Counted from the stretch's first letter, positions 12,001 through 21,625 are shown. The stretch: DNA of 64,000 bases from Hypericum androsaemum (GCA_963995505.1 OZ023198.1:1-64000), one strand, 5' to 3'. Numbers and translations: made by a program. The notes: generated by a model not told the origin, from the sequence alone.

Positions 12001-14878
12001 TGCCTTTTCTTACCTTTTCATGCCTTTTCTTGCCTTTTCATGCCTTTTCATGCCTTTTCTTTCCTTTTCTTGCCTTTTCTTGACTTTTCTTGCTTTTTCT
12101 TATCTTTTCTTGCCTTTCCATGCATTTTCTTGCCTTTTTTTGCCTTTTCATGCCTTTTCTTGCAATTTCTTGCCTTTTCATGCCTTTTCTTGCCTTTTCA
12201 TGCCTTTTCTTGCCTTTTTACGCTTTTTCTTGTTTTTTCTTGCCTTTTCATTCCTTTTCTCGCCTTTTCATGCCTTTTCTTGCCTTTTCATGCGTTTTCT
12301 TGCTTTTTCTTGCCTTTTCATGCCTTTTCATACCTTTTCATGCCTTTTCTTGCCTTTTCATGCCCTTTCTTGCCTTTTCTTGCCATTTCTTGTCTTTTCA
12401 TACCTTTTCTTGCCTTTTCTTACCTTTTCATGCCTTTTCAGCCTTTTTAGGCCTTTTCTTACATTTTCTTGCTTTTTCATGCCTTTTCTTGTATTTTCTT
12501 GCTTTTTCATGCTTTTTCTTGCCTTTTTACGCTTTTTCTTGTCTTTTCTTGCCTTTTCATTCCTTTTCTTGCCTTTTCATTCCTTTTCTTGCATTTTCAT
12601 GCCTTTTCTTGTCTTATCTTGCCTTTTCTTACTTTTTCTTGCCTTTTCTTGCCTTTTCTTGCCTTTTCATACCTTTTCTTGCCTTTTTTTGCCTTTTCAT
12701 GCTTTTCTTGCATTTTCTTGCCTTTTCATGCCTTTTCTTGCCTTTTCATGCCTTTTCTTGCTTTTTCTTGCCTTTTCAGGCCTTTTCATGCCTTTTCTTG
12801 CCTTTTCATGCCTTTTCTTGCCTTTTCTTGCCTTTTCATGCCTTTTCTTGCCTTTCCTTACCATTTCTTCTCTTTTCATACCTTTTCTTGCCTTTTCTTT
12901 CCTTTTTTAGCCTTTTCATGCCTTTTCATGCCTTTTCTTGCCTTTTCATGCCTTTTCATTCCTTTTTAGGCCTTTTCTTGCATTTTCTTGCTTTTTCATG
13001 CCTTTTCTTGCCTTTTCTTGCCTGTTCTTCCCTTTTCATGCCTTTTCTTGCCTTTTCTGGCCTTTTCTGGCCTTTTCTTGCGTTTTCTAGCCTTTTCTGG
13101 CATTTTCATGTCTTCTCTTGCCTTTTCATGCCTTTTCTTGCCTTTTCTTGCCTTTTCATGCCTTTTCTTGCTTTTTCATGCCTTTTCTTGCCTTTTCTTA
13201 CATTTTTATGCCTTTTCTTGCCATTTCAAACCTTTTCATGCCTTTTCTTGCCTTTTCATTCCTTTTCTTGCTTTTCATGCCTTTTCTTGCCTTTTCTTGC
13301 CTTTTCATGCCTTTTCTTGCCTTTTCATGCCTTTTCATGCCTTTTCTTGCATTTTTTTTGCCTTTTCATGCCTTTTCATTCCTGTTTATGCTTTTTCTTG
13401 TCTTTTCTTGCCTTTTCTTGCCTTTTCATTCCTTTTCTTGCCTTTTCTTGCCTTTTCATGCCTTTTCATGTCTTTTCTTGCCTTTTCATGCCTTTTCTTG
13501 CCTTTTCTTGCCTTTTCATGCCTTTTCTTGCCTTTTCATGCCTTTTTATTCCTTTTCTTGCCTTTTTATGCCTTTTCATGCCTTTTCTTACATTTTCTTG
13601 CAATTTCTTTCCTTTTTATGCTTTTACTTGTCTTTTCTTGCCTTTTCTTGCCTTTTCATTCCTTTTCTTGCCTTTTCATGCCTTTTCCTCCCTTTTCTTG
13701 CCTTTTCATGACTTTTCTTGCTTTTTCAGGCCTTTTCTTATCTTTTCATGCCTTTTCATGATTTTTCTTGCCTTTTCATCCCTTTTCATGACTTGTCTTG
13801 CCTTTTCATGCCTTTTCATGCCTTTTCTTGCCTTTTCATGCCTTTTCTTGCTTTTTCGTGCCTTTTCTTGCCTTTTCGTGCCTTTTCTTGCCTTTTCATG
13901 CCATTTCTTGCCTTTGCTTGCCTTTTCTTGCCATTTCTTGCCTTTCCTTGCCATTTCTTGCCTTTTCATGCCTTTTCATGCCTTTTCTATCCTTTTCATG
14001 CGTTTTCTTACCTTTTTATGCCTTTTCTTAACTTTTCATGCCTTTTCTTGCCTTTTCATGCCTTTTCATGCCTTTTTATTCCTTTTCTTGCCTTTTTATG
14101 CCTTTTCATGTCTTTTCTTACATTTTCTTGCAATTTCTTGCCTTTTTATTCCTTTTCTTGCCTTTTCATGCCTTTTCTTCCCTTTTTATTCCTTTTCTTG
14201 CCTTTTCATGCCTTTTCTTCCCTTTTCTTGCCTTTTCATGACTTTTCTTGCTTTTTCAGGCCTTTTCTTATCATTTCATGCCTTTTCATGACTTTTCTTG
14301 CCTTTTCATGCCTTTTCATGACTTGTCTTGCCTTTTCATGCCTTTTCATGCCTTTTCATGCCTTTTCTTGCCTTTTCGTGCCTTTTCTTGCCTTTTCGTG
14401 CCTTTTCTTGCCTTTTCATGCCATTTCTTGCCTTTCCTTGCCTTTTCTTGCCTTTCCTTGCCATTTCTTGCCTTTTCATGCCTTTTCTGTCCTTTTCATG
14501 CCTCTTCTTGCCTTTTCATGCGTTTTCTTACCTTTTTATGCCTTTTCTTACCTTTTCATGCCTTTTCTTGCCTTTTCATGCCTTTTCTTGCCTTTTCTTG
14601 CCTTTTCATACCTTTTCATGCCTTTTCACACCTTTTGATGACTTTTCTTGCCTTTTCATGCTATTCATGACTTTTCTTGCCTTTTCATGCCTTTTCATGC
14701 CTTTTCTTGCCTTTTCATGCCTTTTCAAGCCTTTTTATGCATTTTCTTGCCTTTTCATGCATTTTCTTGATTTTTCATTCCTTTTCTTTCCTTTTCATGT
14801 CTTTTCTTGCCTTTTCTTGCCTGTTTATGCTTTTTCTTGCCTTTTCTTGCCTTTTCTTGCCTTTTCATGCCTTTTCTT
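1..14878 (+). repeat. Decamer (10-bp) tandem array, CCTTTTCWTG unit
   Basis: An uninterrupted array of 10-bp units, CCTTTTCATG or CCTTTTCTTG, runs from the first base to about 14,878, so its left end lies outside the window. Common variants are single substitutions (GCATT, GACTT, TTCGT) or 1-2 base indels that shift the register. The + strand is almost all pyrimidine, with a TG step once per unit. Because 10 mod 3 is 1, every + frame reads the same rotating decapeptide (MPFLAFSCLF-like) and every - frame a basic one (KARKGMKRQE-like). This explains very long ORFs without any gene: there are no introns, no codon bias and no non-repetitive domain. I annotate satellite or minisatellite DNA, not protein. 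The array ends abruptly where the palindromic region starts. Confidence 0.97.
3051..12968 (+). repeat. Higher-order repeats of about 2.05 kb and a 5.2-kb duplication inside the decamer array
   Basis: Rare variant blocks recur in order. The block CAGCCTTTTTAGG (last copy CAGCCTTTGTAGG or similar) starts near 3051, 5109, 8304, 10351 and 12439. The block TTCCTTTTTAGG starts near 3691, 5719, 8954, 11011 and 12959. Spacings are about 2.0-2.1 kb, with one of about 3.2 kb. A further marker, TTGCCTTATCATTC, occurs at 2071 and again at 7295, an offset of 5224 bp, with near-identical flanks. The array therefore grew by duplication of multi-kb blocks as well as by decamer slippage. Boundaries were read by eye. 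Confidence 0.8.
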
Positions 14879-14879
14879 C

Positions 14880-15030
14880 CAATCCCTCTTCGTCCCCTTT
14901 CTCGTCGAGACACCGAGGCCGTTGAGACCGACGCCGTGACACCGAGGCTGCCGAGACACCGAGACCATCACCCAATCCAATCCCTCTTCGTCCCCTTTCT
15001 CGTCGAGACACCGAGGCCGTCGAGACCATC
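14880..15030 (+). repeat. Two copies of a roughly 100-bp GC-rich repeat at the array edge
   Basis: The motif AATCCCTCTTCGTCCCCTTT followed by CTCGTCGAGACACCGAGG occurs at about 14,879 and 14,977. The same unit in the opposite orientation is repeated at 29,748-29,960. It marks the junction between the decamer array and the palindrome. Confidence 0.8.
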
Positions 15031-17090
15031 ACGCCGGATTATGTTTTCGATCCCCCTAATGTTTCTCCTCTATTTGGTTATTAGATCAAAGTTGGCAATT
15101 TTTGTGTTTTAGAGGTTTTTGACCAAGAACCCCGGCGAGCCTATGACTGACGCCTCTGCCCCCGAGAATATGGGTTCTGGGTTGAATCGTTTAATTATTT
15201 TTTGTTCTTGATGTTCTTGGTTGTATTTTTTATTTTGGTTAATTTGATCTTATTTTTGGGTTTGTTTTTTGTTGTTGATGTTTTTGGCAAAATGTTGAAG
15301 AAGGTAATTTTTTTAATTTTTGTTTAAGGGTATTTTGGTCATTTCCATGATCAAAAATAAAAAAAGAGCCGTCAGGGACCCGAGAGTTGATAAAACCAAA
15401 CTTCGGGGACGTCAGGAACGATTTCGGAAATGTAGGAACCCCAGAAGGAGGGACGCCAAACTAAAGGGATCTGAGCGTAATTTTTTCTTTTTATTTTGGT
15501 CAAAACCCATTTTAGAACTGCTCTTTTTTTTAATCGGGTTTTATCAGGGTACCTACTAAAGTGACTAAATTAATTCTAGTTTGAACTGGTTATAATTTTT
15601 CAATGATGACAATTTCATCAAATAATTATTTAACAATATTTATTCTAAATGACTAGAACTCAAAATATTTTATTTAAACTATAACAATTTCATTGTCATA
15701 CAATTTAGTACTACATAGTTTGCCTGTTTGCACACTATTATTTTCTAGTTAAAAATTGATTAACCAAGTGACAAAAAATTCCGCGGTAAGCACTTAAATC
15801 TTACACAATTTTTTGACAAAATACATCAAAATCTTTTATAAAATTAAAATTAGAAAATCAGAAAGATGATAAAGAAAATTAGTCTCTCTCTCCCCCCTCT
15901 CACTCTGGCTTCTTTCGGACGGGCGACGTACCATAAATTTTGGTTCATCAACCGGCTTCATAAAGACTCACTGATTCACTAGCTTCGAAGGCATTTGCTT
16001 TTTTGGGATATCCCCTTTTTTACAAGTAACTGTTGTATTGAACTCCATAGTAATTATATACAAAATCACTAAAGATCCCCTAATCACTCGAGTGAATATA
16101 CATAATAAAGTCCTAATCACCTAGTCATTCTTGGACATCATAGATGATAATATGTCGGAGAAGTTCTCGGTTATTCCAAACTCGTAAAAAGTAACACGAT
16201 TTAACTGTGTCCAAGGTCAGGAAAACCCTAAACCCATGAGCTTGGAGAAGACGACCAACTACTCAACACCCAGGTGGCGAGAGATAAATAACAATTACAA
16301 AAATTTATTATTTATCATAGAATTATTAATCGAACTTGAATTCTATTTTTTAGAGTAAATATTCGGTATCTGTAATCAATCATTGTCCTTCTCTATTTGA
16401 AAATAATTTTTCTAATGATATTTATATTCACAAAATTTAAATTCAAAATCACTTAAATTTTTATTTAGTAACCTGTATTCTACTTTGATCTAGAGTGTCT
16501 AGGTCTAAATTCAAAGTCCATTAAAATTTGTGTCTAACCTCGAAAGACAAATATTTTTTTTGGTAGAGACAAAAGTAGAGTTTAGATCTAAATCTTTCAT
16601 TTTCAGGATGGCGTACGGTGATTTTGGATTGCTCCCTTCACATTGAATTCCCAACAGTACACGACACTATATATTCGCCACATATAATTTTGTCCACTTG
16701 GATAATTGATATATGGACAGGTACCTGGTAAACTATCCACGAGTTCGTCACATTGTCGGTTTTTTTTAAATCAAAATCTACGTCGGTTTTTTTTAAATCA
16801 AAATCTACGGCATCTAAATAATCCAGATTTGATAATCATATCAAAATTCATCGCGTTGAAGTTTCGAGTGTCTTACTTTGAAATTTTTAGTTAAGTTAAA
16901 TTCGGATGAAAATATGAGCGGAATTAAATTAGCACTCTATTGTGGGAGTATGGATGGAATTGATCAACAATATTGTAAATCTTCATGGTGATAAAATGCT
17001 CTTTTGGTAGGAATTTTGTCTTGTTAGGCTTATAGCGCGAGCGAGGTAATTTCTTTATTTTTGGGAAAATTTAACTTTATTCAATTTCTT
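15031..17090. other. Palindrome arm sequence without a recognisable gene
   Basis: AT-rich sequence mirrored at about 27.66-29.69 kb. It includes a dispersed repeat at about 15,160-15,490 (phrases such as AGGGACCCGAGAGTTGATAA) that occurs three times in the window (also about 29,200-29,560 on - and 30,095-30,425 on +). Small ORFs at 15,320-15,559 and 16,706-16,894 have counterparts in the other arm, but this only reflects the duplication; neither resembles a known protein to me. Confidence 0.6.
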
Positions 17091-18340
17091 GGGTTATTTT
17101 TCGCAGTGGTGTTGAAAATTATGACAATTCCGAAAATGGAGTTGTCAGTTAAAGTATTCTTTGTCTGTGGTTGGTTAGAAATCGCACAAAATATTGCGGT
17201 TTTGATTTGCAAAGAAACCGCATAAAATTGTGCGGTTTTGATTTGCAAAGAAACCGCACAAAATATTGCGGTTTTGATTTGCAAAGAAACCGCACAAAAT
17301 TGTGCGGTTTTTGGCAAAAACGCACTTTTTTGTGCGGTTTCTTGCACAAGCTGAACATTTGGCTCCGGTTATCGGCTCGGCTCGTTGTCTACTTTTTTTT
17401 CTGATTATTTGAAAAAAAATTTAATTATCTCGATTATTTGTAATGTTTATCTTTATTTTCGATATTTGTAATAATCTTGAACCCTTCTATATATAAATTT
17501 TCTCTGTACCTCGAATAAAAATGCGTCTTTTTTAGCTAAAAATAGATGGAGTAGTATGGCATTTGATTCCTTCAGATGCTTAAAAGAAAATTATATGTCC
17601 ATCACATGCTCGCGAATACGTACAAGAAACATGGACAATTACGTTCATATCTTGTAATGACAATTACGGCCTCTAAATTTGAGCTGACTAATAATTTGTA
17701 GATATGAAATTAATATTTATATGATATAGTTAGGTGGGGTCAATCTCACCACATCAATAATCCCTTCGACATTACCAGGGAAGAAAGTGAGTATCCCTTT
17801 CCCATAAAACACAAGGCCATAATTAGAATGTCGCATAAAAACAGATGGCCAAAAAATGCAACAAATCGTGCGTTTCACATTAAAAACTTAAAACGCAAAA
17901 AAAGATGCATTTTTATTCGAGGTACAGAGAAAATGTATATACGGAAGGGTTCAAGATTATTACAAATACCGAAAATATAGATAAACATTACAAATAATCG
18001 AGATAATTACAAGTTTTTTCAAATAATCAGAAAAAAAAGTAGACAACGAGCCGAGCCGATAACCGGAGCCAAATGTTCAGCTTGTGCAAGAAACCGCACA
18101 AAAAAGTGCGTTTTTGCCAAAAACCGCACAATTTTGTGCGGTTTCTTTGCAAATCAAAACCACAATATTTTGTGCTGTTTCTTTGCAAATCAAAACCGCA
18201 CAATTTTGTGCGATTTCTTTGCAAATCAAAACCACAATATTTTGTGCGGTTTCTAACCAACCCCAGACAAGGAATACTTTAACTGACAACTCCATTTTCG
18301 GAATTGTCATAATTTTCAACACCAATGCGGAAAATAACCC
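17091..18340. mobile_element. MULE-type foldback element with 9-bp target duplication
   Basis: The element has long terminal inverted repeats of roughly 430 bp (17,091-~17,530 and ~17,905-18,340) starting GGGTTATTTTTCGCAGTGG, and about 375 bp between them. The 9-bp flanks CAATTTCTT are identical at 17,082-17,090 and 18,341-18,349, the duplication length typical of Mutator-like elements. The other palindrome arm (near 27,655) keeps the site with a single copy of CAATTTCTT, so it serves as an empty allele. No transposase is encoded, so the element is non-autonomous. Assignment to MULE rests on TSD length and TIR length, not on a transposase. Confidence 0.85.
17195..17335 (+). repeat. 36-bp minisatellite in the MULE terminal repeats
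   Basis: About four copies of a 36-bp unit containing the near-palindrome AAACCGCACAAAATTGTGCG joined by GATTTGCAAAG. The reverse-complement set lies in the opposite terminal repeat at about 18,095-18,255. Each unit could form its own small hairpin inside the larger foldback. Confidence 0.85.
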
Positions 18341-18474
18341 CAATTTCTTTAGGTTAATTTGGTGTTGTCAGCTTATGGATTGATTAGTTCCCTCTTGTTT
18401 GATGGAAATTGAAGGATTGATTATTACCCTACTCAATGTTGTTTGCATTTTTTTGTTAATACCGCTAGATACGG

Positions 18475-18822
18475 GTATGGATTCGGTACGGAATGTCACT
18501 ATTCTGAACCGTTCGGAATGAAGACACGCGGAAATTTTTTTGCGAACGCGCTGAAATACGGGGACCAAAATGAAAAAATCCACGCGCAAACACAGGCCAG
18601 ATACAAATGCCATTATCACATAACTGCGCATGCTAGTATCACATAACTGCGCATGCCAGTGGGACCTTTTTGCAAAATATGCTAAAATATGGGGGACCAA
18701 TATGAAAAAAATCACGCGCGCCGTTATCATAAACGGGACTTGCCGCTGTCACAAATACACATGTCATTATCACATAACTCTGCTTGTCATTATCACATAA
18801 TTGCGCTTGCCATTATCACATA
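18475..18822 (+). repeat. Filler with CATTATCACATAACTGCGC-type short repeats
   Basis: This segment replaces the 3.5 kb present in the right arm between matching points near 22,545 and 26,062. It contains several imperfect 20-bp repeats (cattatcacataactgcgc) and the phrase GAACCGTTCGGAATGA. Similar phrases occur in the TIR element at 51,592-51,952, so it is probably a member of, or derived from, that family. No coding sequence is seen. Confidence 0.55.
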
Positions 18823-19469
18823 TCTGAAGTATTATATGGCTATATACCAGCAGAACTTCCAGGGCTACATGTGGAGCAAAGTGCAGTTACATCAGTTGAT
18901 GCATTTTTAGCAAAAAGAGCAGAAATGTTGAAGGTCATTGCAGAGAATCTCAAGAAGGCTCAGCAACGCATGAAAGTGCAGGCTGACAAGAGGAGGATTG
19001 AACGCGAGTTTGTGGTAGGCGACTGGGTGTATTTGAAACTTCAACCGTATCGACAAACATCCGTAGCAGTAAGGAGGAGCTTGAAGTTAGCTGTTAAATT
19101 TTACGGACCCTCTGAAGTGGTTCAGAAGTTGGGAGCTGTTTCTTATAGGTTGAAGTTGCCTGCAGGAAGTAGAGTTCATCCAGTTTTACACGTCTCTCTA
19201 TTGAAGAAGGCTCTTCCTGCAGGTACTGATACACTTCCTACTTTGCCATTGTTGGATTTGGAAGGCAAAGTTCAAGTCCAACCTCGTGCTATTTTGGCAA
19301 GTCGGTGTTGAAGAGAGGAGAAGTGTAGTGGATCAGGTCCTGGTTGTATGGCAGAATTTAATAGAGGACGAGGCTACTTGGGAAGATTTCGTGAACTTGC
19401 GTTCTCGCTTCCCTGATTCGAACATATTTTTAGCTCGACCTTGAGGACAAGGTTGTTTGAACGGAGGGT
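18823..19469 (+). pseudogene. Ty3/gypsy integrase C-terminal fragment (left arm copy)
   Basis: Open reading from about 18,825 encodes the end of a gypsy integrase: LYGYIPAELPGLHVEQSA, then a helical stretch, then the GDWVYLKLQPYRQ ... KFYGPSEVV ... HPVLHVSLLKKAL region typical of the SH3-like and chromo-adjacent C-terminal domain of plant gypsy integrases. The reading frame is lost near 19,310 by a frameshift, after which FVNLRSRFPDSN can be read in another frame. Catalytic core and zinc domain are absent here but present in the right-arm copy. At the position of a right-arm stop codon (near 22,392) this copy still has CAG (Gln). The 3' end runs into a purine tract (ACGGAGGG) and an LTR start. 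Confidence 0.85.
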
Positions 19470-19745
19470 TGTTATGTGCGGGAATGGTTTATTGTTAGGT
19501 TGGTTACAACCGTTAATTGGCGGGATGGGCTTAGATCCAATAAGTGGCGGCCCAAGGACTTAATTGTAGGGTTTAGTTAGTTCTTGTATGCATAGGAAAG
19601 AAAGACTCAGGAGGATACTATAGAAAATAATGAGCAAGAGATGGCTTCAGTTTTTGAGTGATTTTATGTAGCCACCAAGTGGTCATGTTGAATAAATATT
19701 TGAAACAGATTTCTGTAGAATGACGAGATTGATGGCGTTGTTTTG
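19470..19745 (+). mobile_element. Gypsy 3' LTR fragment joined to a gene exon
   Basis: A purine-rich tract (GAACGGAGGG) is followed by TGTTATGTGCGGG, a plausible LTR start, and a poly(A)-signal-like GAATAAAT near 19,690. No CA-type LTR end is found; instead the sequence passes into a splice-acceptor-like GTTTTGCAG and the zinc-ribbon exon. The same junction occurs in the right arm, so it predates the inverted duplication. Confidence 0.6.
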
Positions 19746-20670
19746 CAGGGGGGGTTTGGAGATCCTGTGTCCTTATTGCAAGTCTGGCACACGACTATAT
19801 GGCTACAACAAAAAAGGCAAGGCGCGCCATAAATGCAATTTCTGTCGCAGAACGAATACCGAGGGCGTCAAGGCCCGCCTCATTGCCACCGCCGACCTAA
19901 GGCGCTCCGCCAGGCTCGTGAGTTCTGGCGGCGCGGCGCCGAAGGTCGGCCGTAAGAAGAGGGGGATGACAAGAGGGGGTTCTTCTCAAGCTATTATTGC
20001 GTCTTTTCAAGAAAATCTTGCAAAGGCTTAGGAAGAATCTGAAGTTGCAAAGGACGAAATCTCAAGTTTGGAGGTTCAATGCAACTTGTTACAGCAGCAG
20101 TTAATCTCATCCGAGGTAAATCCGAACGTATGCTTGTTGCCCATTGCTCATCTATGTCGTTCTACTCTGTTTTGCAGTCTTCTCGAGCCGAACTGGAGAA
20201 TAAAAATGAGGCTTTACGCACTCAGGTTCAAGAATCTGAAGCTGCAAAGGACGAAACCTCAAGTTTGGAGGTTCAATGCAACTTGTTACAGCAGCAGTTA
20301 ATCTCATCCGAGGTAAATCCCAACGTCTTATCTGGCTGCTTGCTGCCCATTGCTCATCTATGTCGTTCTACTCTGTTTTCCAGTCTTATCGAGCTGAACT
20401 GGAGAATCAAAATGAGGCTTTACGCACTCAGGTTCAAGAATCTGAAGCTGCAAAGGACGAAATCTCAAGTTTGGAGGTTCAATGCAACTTGTTACAGCAG
20501 CAGTTAATCTCATCCGAGGTAAATCCCAACGTCTTATCTGGCTGCTTGCTGCCCATTGCTCATCTATGTCGTTCTACTCTGTTTTCCAGTCTTATCGAGC
20601 TGAACTGGAGAATCAAAATGAGGCTTTACGCACCCAGGTTCAAGAATCTGAAGCTGCAAAGGACGAAATC
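19746..20670 (+). pseudogene. Zinc-ribbon / coiled-coil gene fragment with triplicated exon (left copy)
   Basis: I do not recognise the gene family. Exon 1 (to 20,115) encodes a zinc ribbon, CPYCKSG then KCNFCRR (two CxxC knuckles about 18 residues apart), a basic stretch and the start of a coiled coil. A TAG at 20,029-20,031 interrupts it where the right copy reads CAG. It is followed by three copies of a 206-bp unit: exons at 20,178-20,312 and 20,384-20,518 (135 nt each, 45 codons) and a third from 20,590 cut by the palindrome centre, each preceded by a CAG acceptor and ending in GAG/GTAAAT. The 45-residue module (AELENQNEALRTQVQESEAA ... EVQCNLLQQQLISSE) is heptad-like. Because each exon is a multiple of three, duplication keeps the frame. 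No promoter or first exon is identified, so this is a fragment. Confidence 0.7.
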
Positions 20671-20694
20671 TGCTAATCTGAACCTCCAAACTTG
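20671..20694. other. Spacer at the palindrome centre
   Basis: 24 bases lie between the motif GGACGAAATC (ending 20,670) and its reverse complement GATTTCGTCC (starting 20,695). The spacer contains a short inverted piece of the adjacent exon (AACCTCCAAACTTGA), suggesting end resection and template switching when the inverted duplication formed. Confidence 0.85.
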
Positions 20695-21625
20695 AGATTT
20701 CGTCCTTTGCAGCTTCAGATTCTTGAACCTGGGTACGTAAGGCCTCATTTTGATTCTCCAGTTCAGCTCGATAAGACTGGAAAACAGAGTAGAACGACAT
20801 AGATGAGTAATGGGCAGCAAGCAGCCAGATAAGACGTTGGGATTTACCTCGGATGAGATTAACTACTGCTGCAACAAGTTGCATTGAACCTCCAAACTTG
20901 AGATTTCGTCTTTTGCAGCTTCAGATTCTTGAACCTGAGTGCGTAAAGCCTCATTTTGATTCTCCAGTTCAGCTCGATAAGACTGGAAAACAGAGTAGAA
21001 CGACAAAGATGAGCAATGGGCAGCAAGCAGCCAGATAAGACGTTGGGATTTATCTCGGATGAGATTAACTGCTGCTGTAACAAGTTGCATTGAACTTCCA
21101 AACTTGAGATTTTGTCCTTTGCAGCTTCAGATTCTTGAACCTAAGTGTGTAAAGCCTCATTTTGATTCTCCAGTTCGGCTCGAGAAGACTGCAAAACAGA
21201 GTAGAACGACGTAGATGAGCAATGGGCAGCAAGCATACGTTGGGATTTACCTCGGATGAGATTAACTGCTGATGTAACAAATTGCATTGAACCTCCAAAC
21301 TTGAGATTCTGTCATTTGCAACTTCAAATTCTTGCTGAGCCTTTGCAAGATTTTCTTGAAAAGACGCAATAATAGCTTGAGAAGAACCCCCTCTTCTCAT
21401 CCCCCTCTTCTTACGGCCAACCTTCGGCGCCGCGCCGCAAGAACTCACGAGCCTGGCGGAGCGCCTGAGGTCGGCGGTGGCAATGAGGCGAGCCTTGACG
21501 CCCTCGGTATTCGTTCTACGACAGAAATTGCATTTACGGCGTGCCTTGCCTTTTTTGTTGTAGCCATATCGTCGTGTGCCCGACTTGCAATAAGGACACA
21601 GGATCTCCAAACCCCCCTGCAAAAC
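20695..21625 (-). pseudogene. Zinc-ribbon / coiled-coil gene fragment (right copy, tail-to-tail with left)
   Basis: Mirror copy of 19,746-20,670. The zinc-ribbon exon (21,625 down to about 21,258) is open here: CPYCKSGTRRYGYNKKGKAR then KCNFCRR, a basic GRKKRG stretch and QENLAKAQQEFEVANDRISS leading into the coiled coil. Three further 206-bp coiled-coil exon units follow towards the centre, with the same GT/AG borders. One intron loses about 9 bases relative to the others. The two copies converge on the palindrome centre, so neither retains a 3' end. Expression is unknown. The ribbon resembles DNA-binding ribbons of some transposases, but that is a weak analogy. Confidence 0.6.

Larger units (their letters stand above)
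14880..20670 (+). repeat. Left arm of large palindrome
   Basis: Read outwards from the centre, this segment matches the reverse complement of 20,695 to about 29,970. Correspondences are the zinc-ribbon/coiled-coil exons (19.7-20.67 kb with 20.7-21.6 kb), gypsy integrase end and LTR (18.82-19.7 with 21.65-22.55), a block at 18.35-18.47 with pieces at 26.06-26.11 and 27.59-27.66, and 14.88-17.09 with 27.66-29.76 kb. The innermost 190 bases differ at about 5 positions. Arm-specific differences are the MULE at 17,091-18,340 and a 350-bp filler at about 18,475-18,822 that replaces some 3.5 kb present in the other arm. Confidence 0.9.

Noticed and set aside
559..12910. Long + strand ORFs (up to 972 codons) reading MPFLAFSCLF-type repeats, and - strand KARKGMKRQE-type ORFs
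   Set aside because: They follow arithmetically from a stop-free 10-bp unit in all frames; no unique sequence, introns or domain is present.
1..14878. CRISPR array or telomeric repeat
   Set aside because: Units are directly abutting 10-mers with no spacers, the genome is plant, and the unit does not match TTTAGGG.
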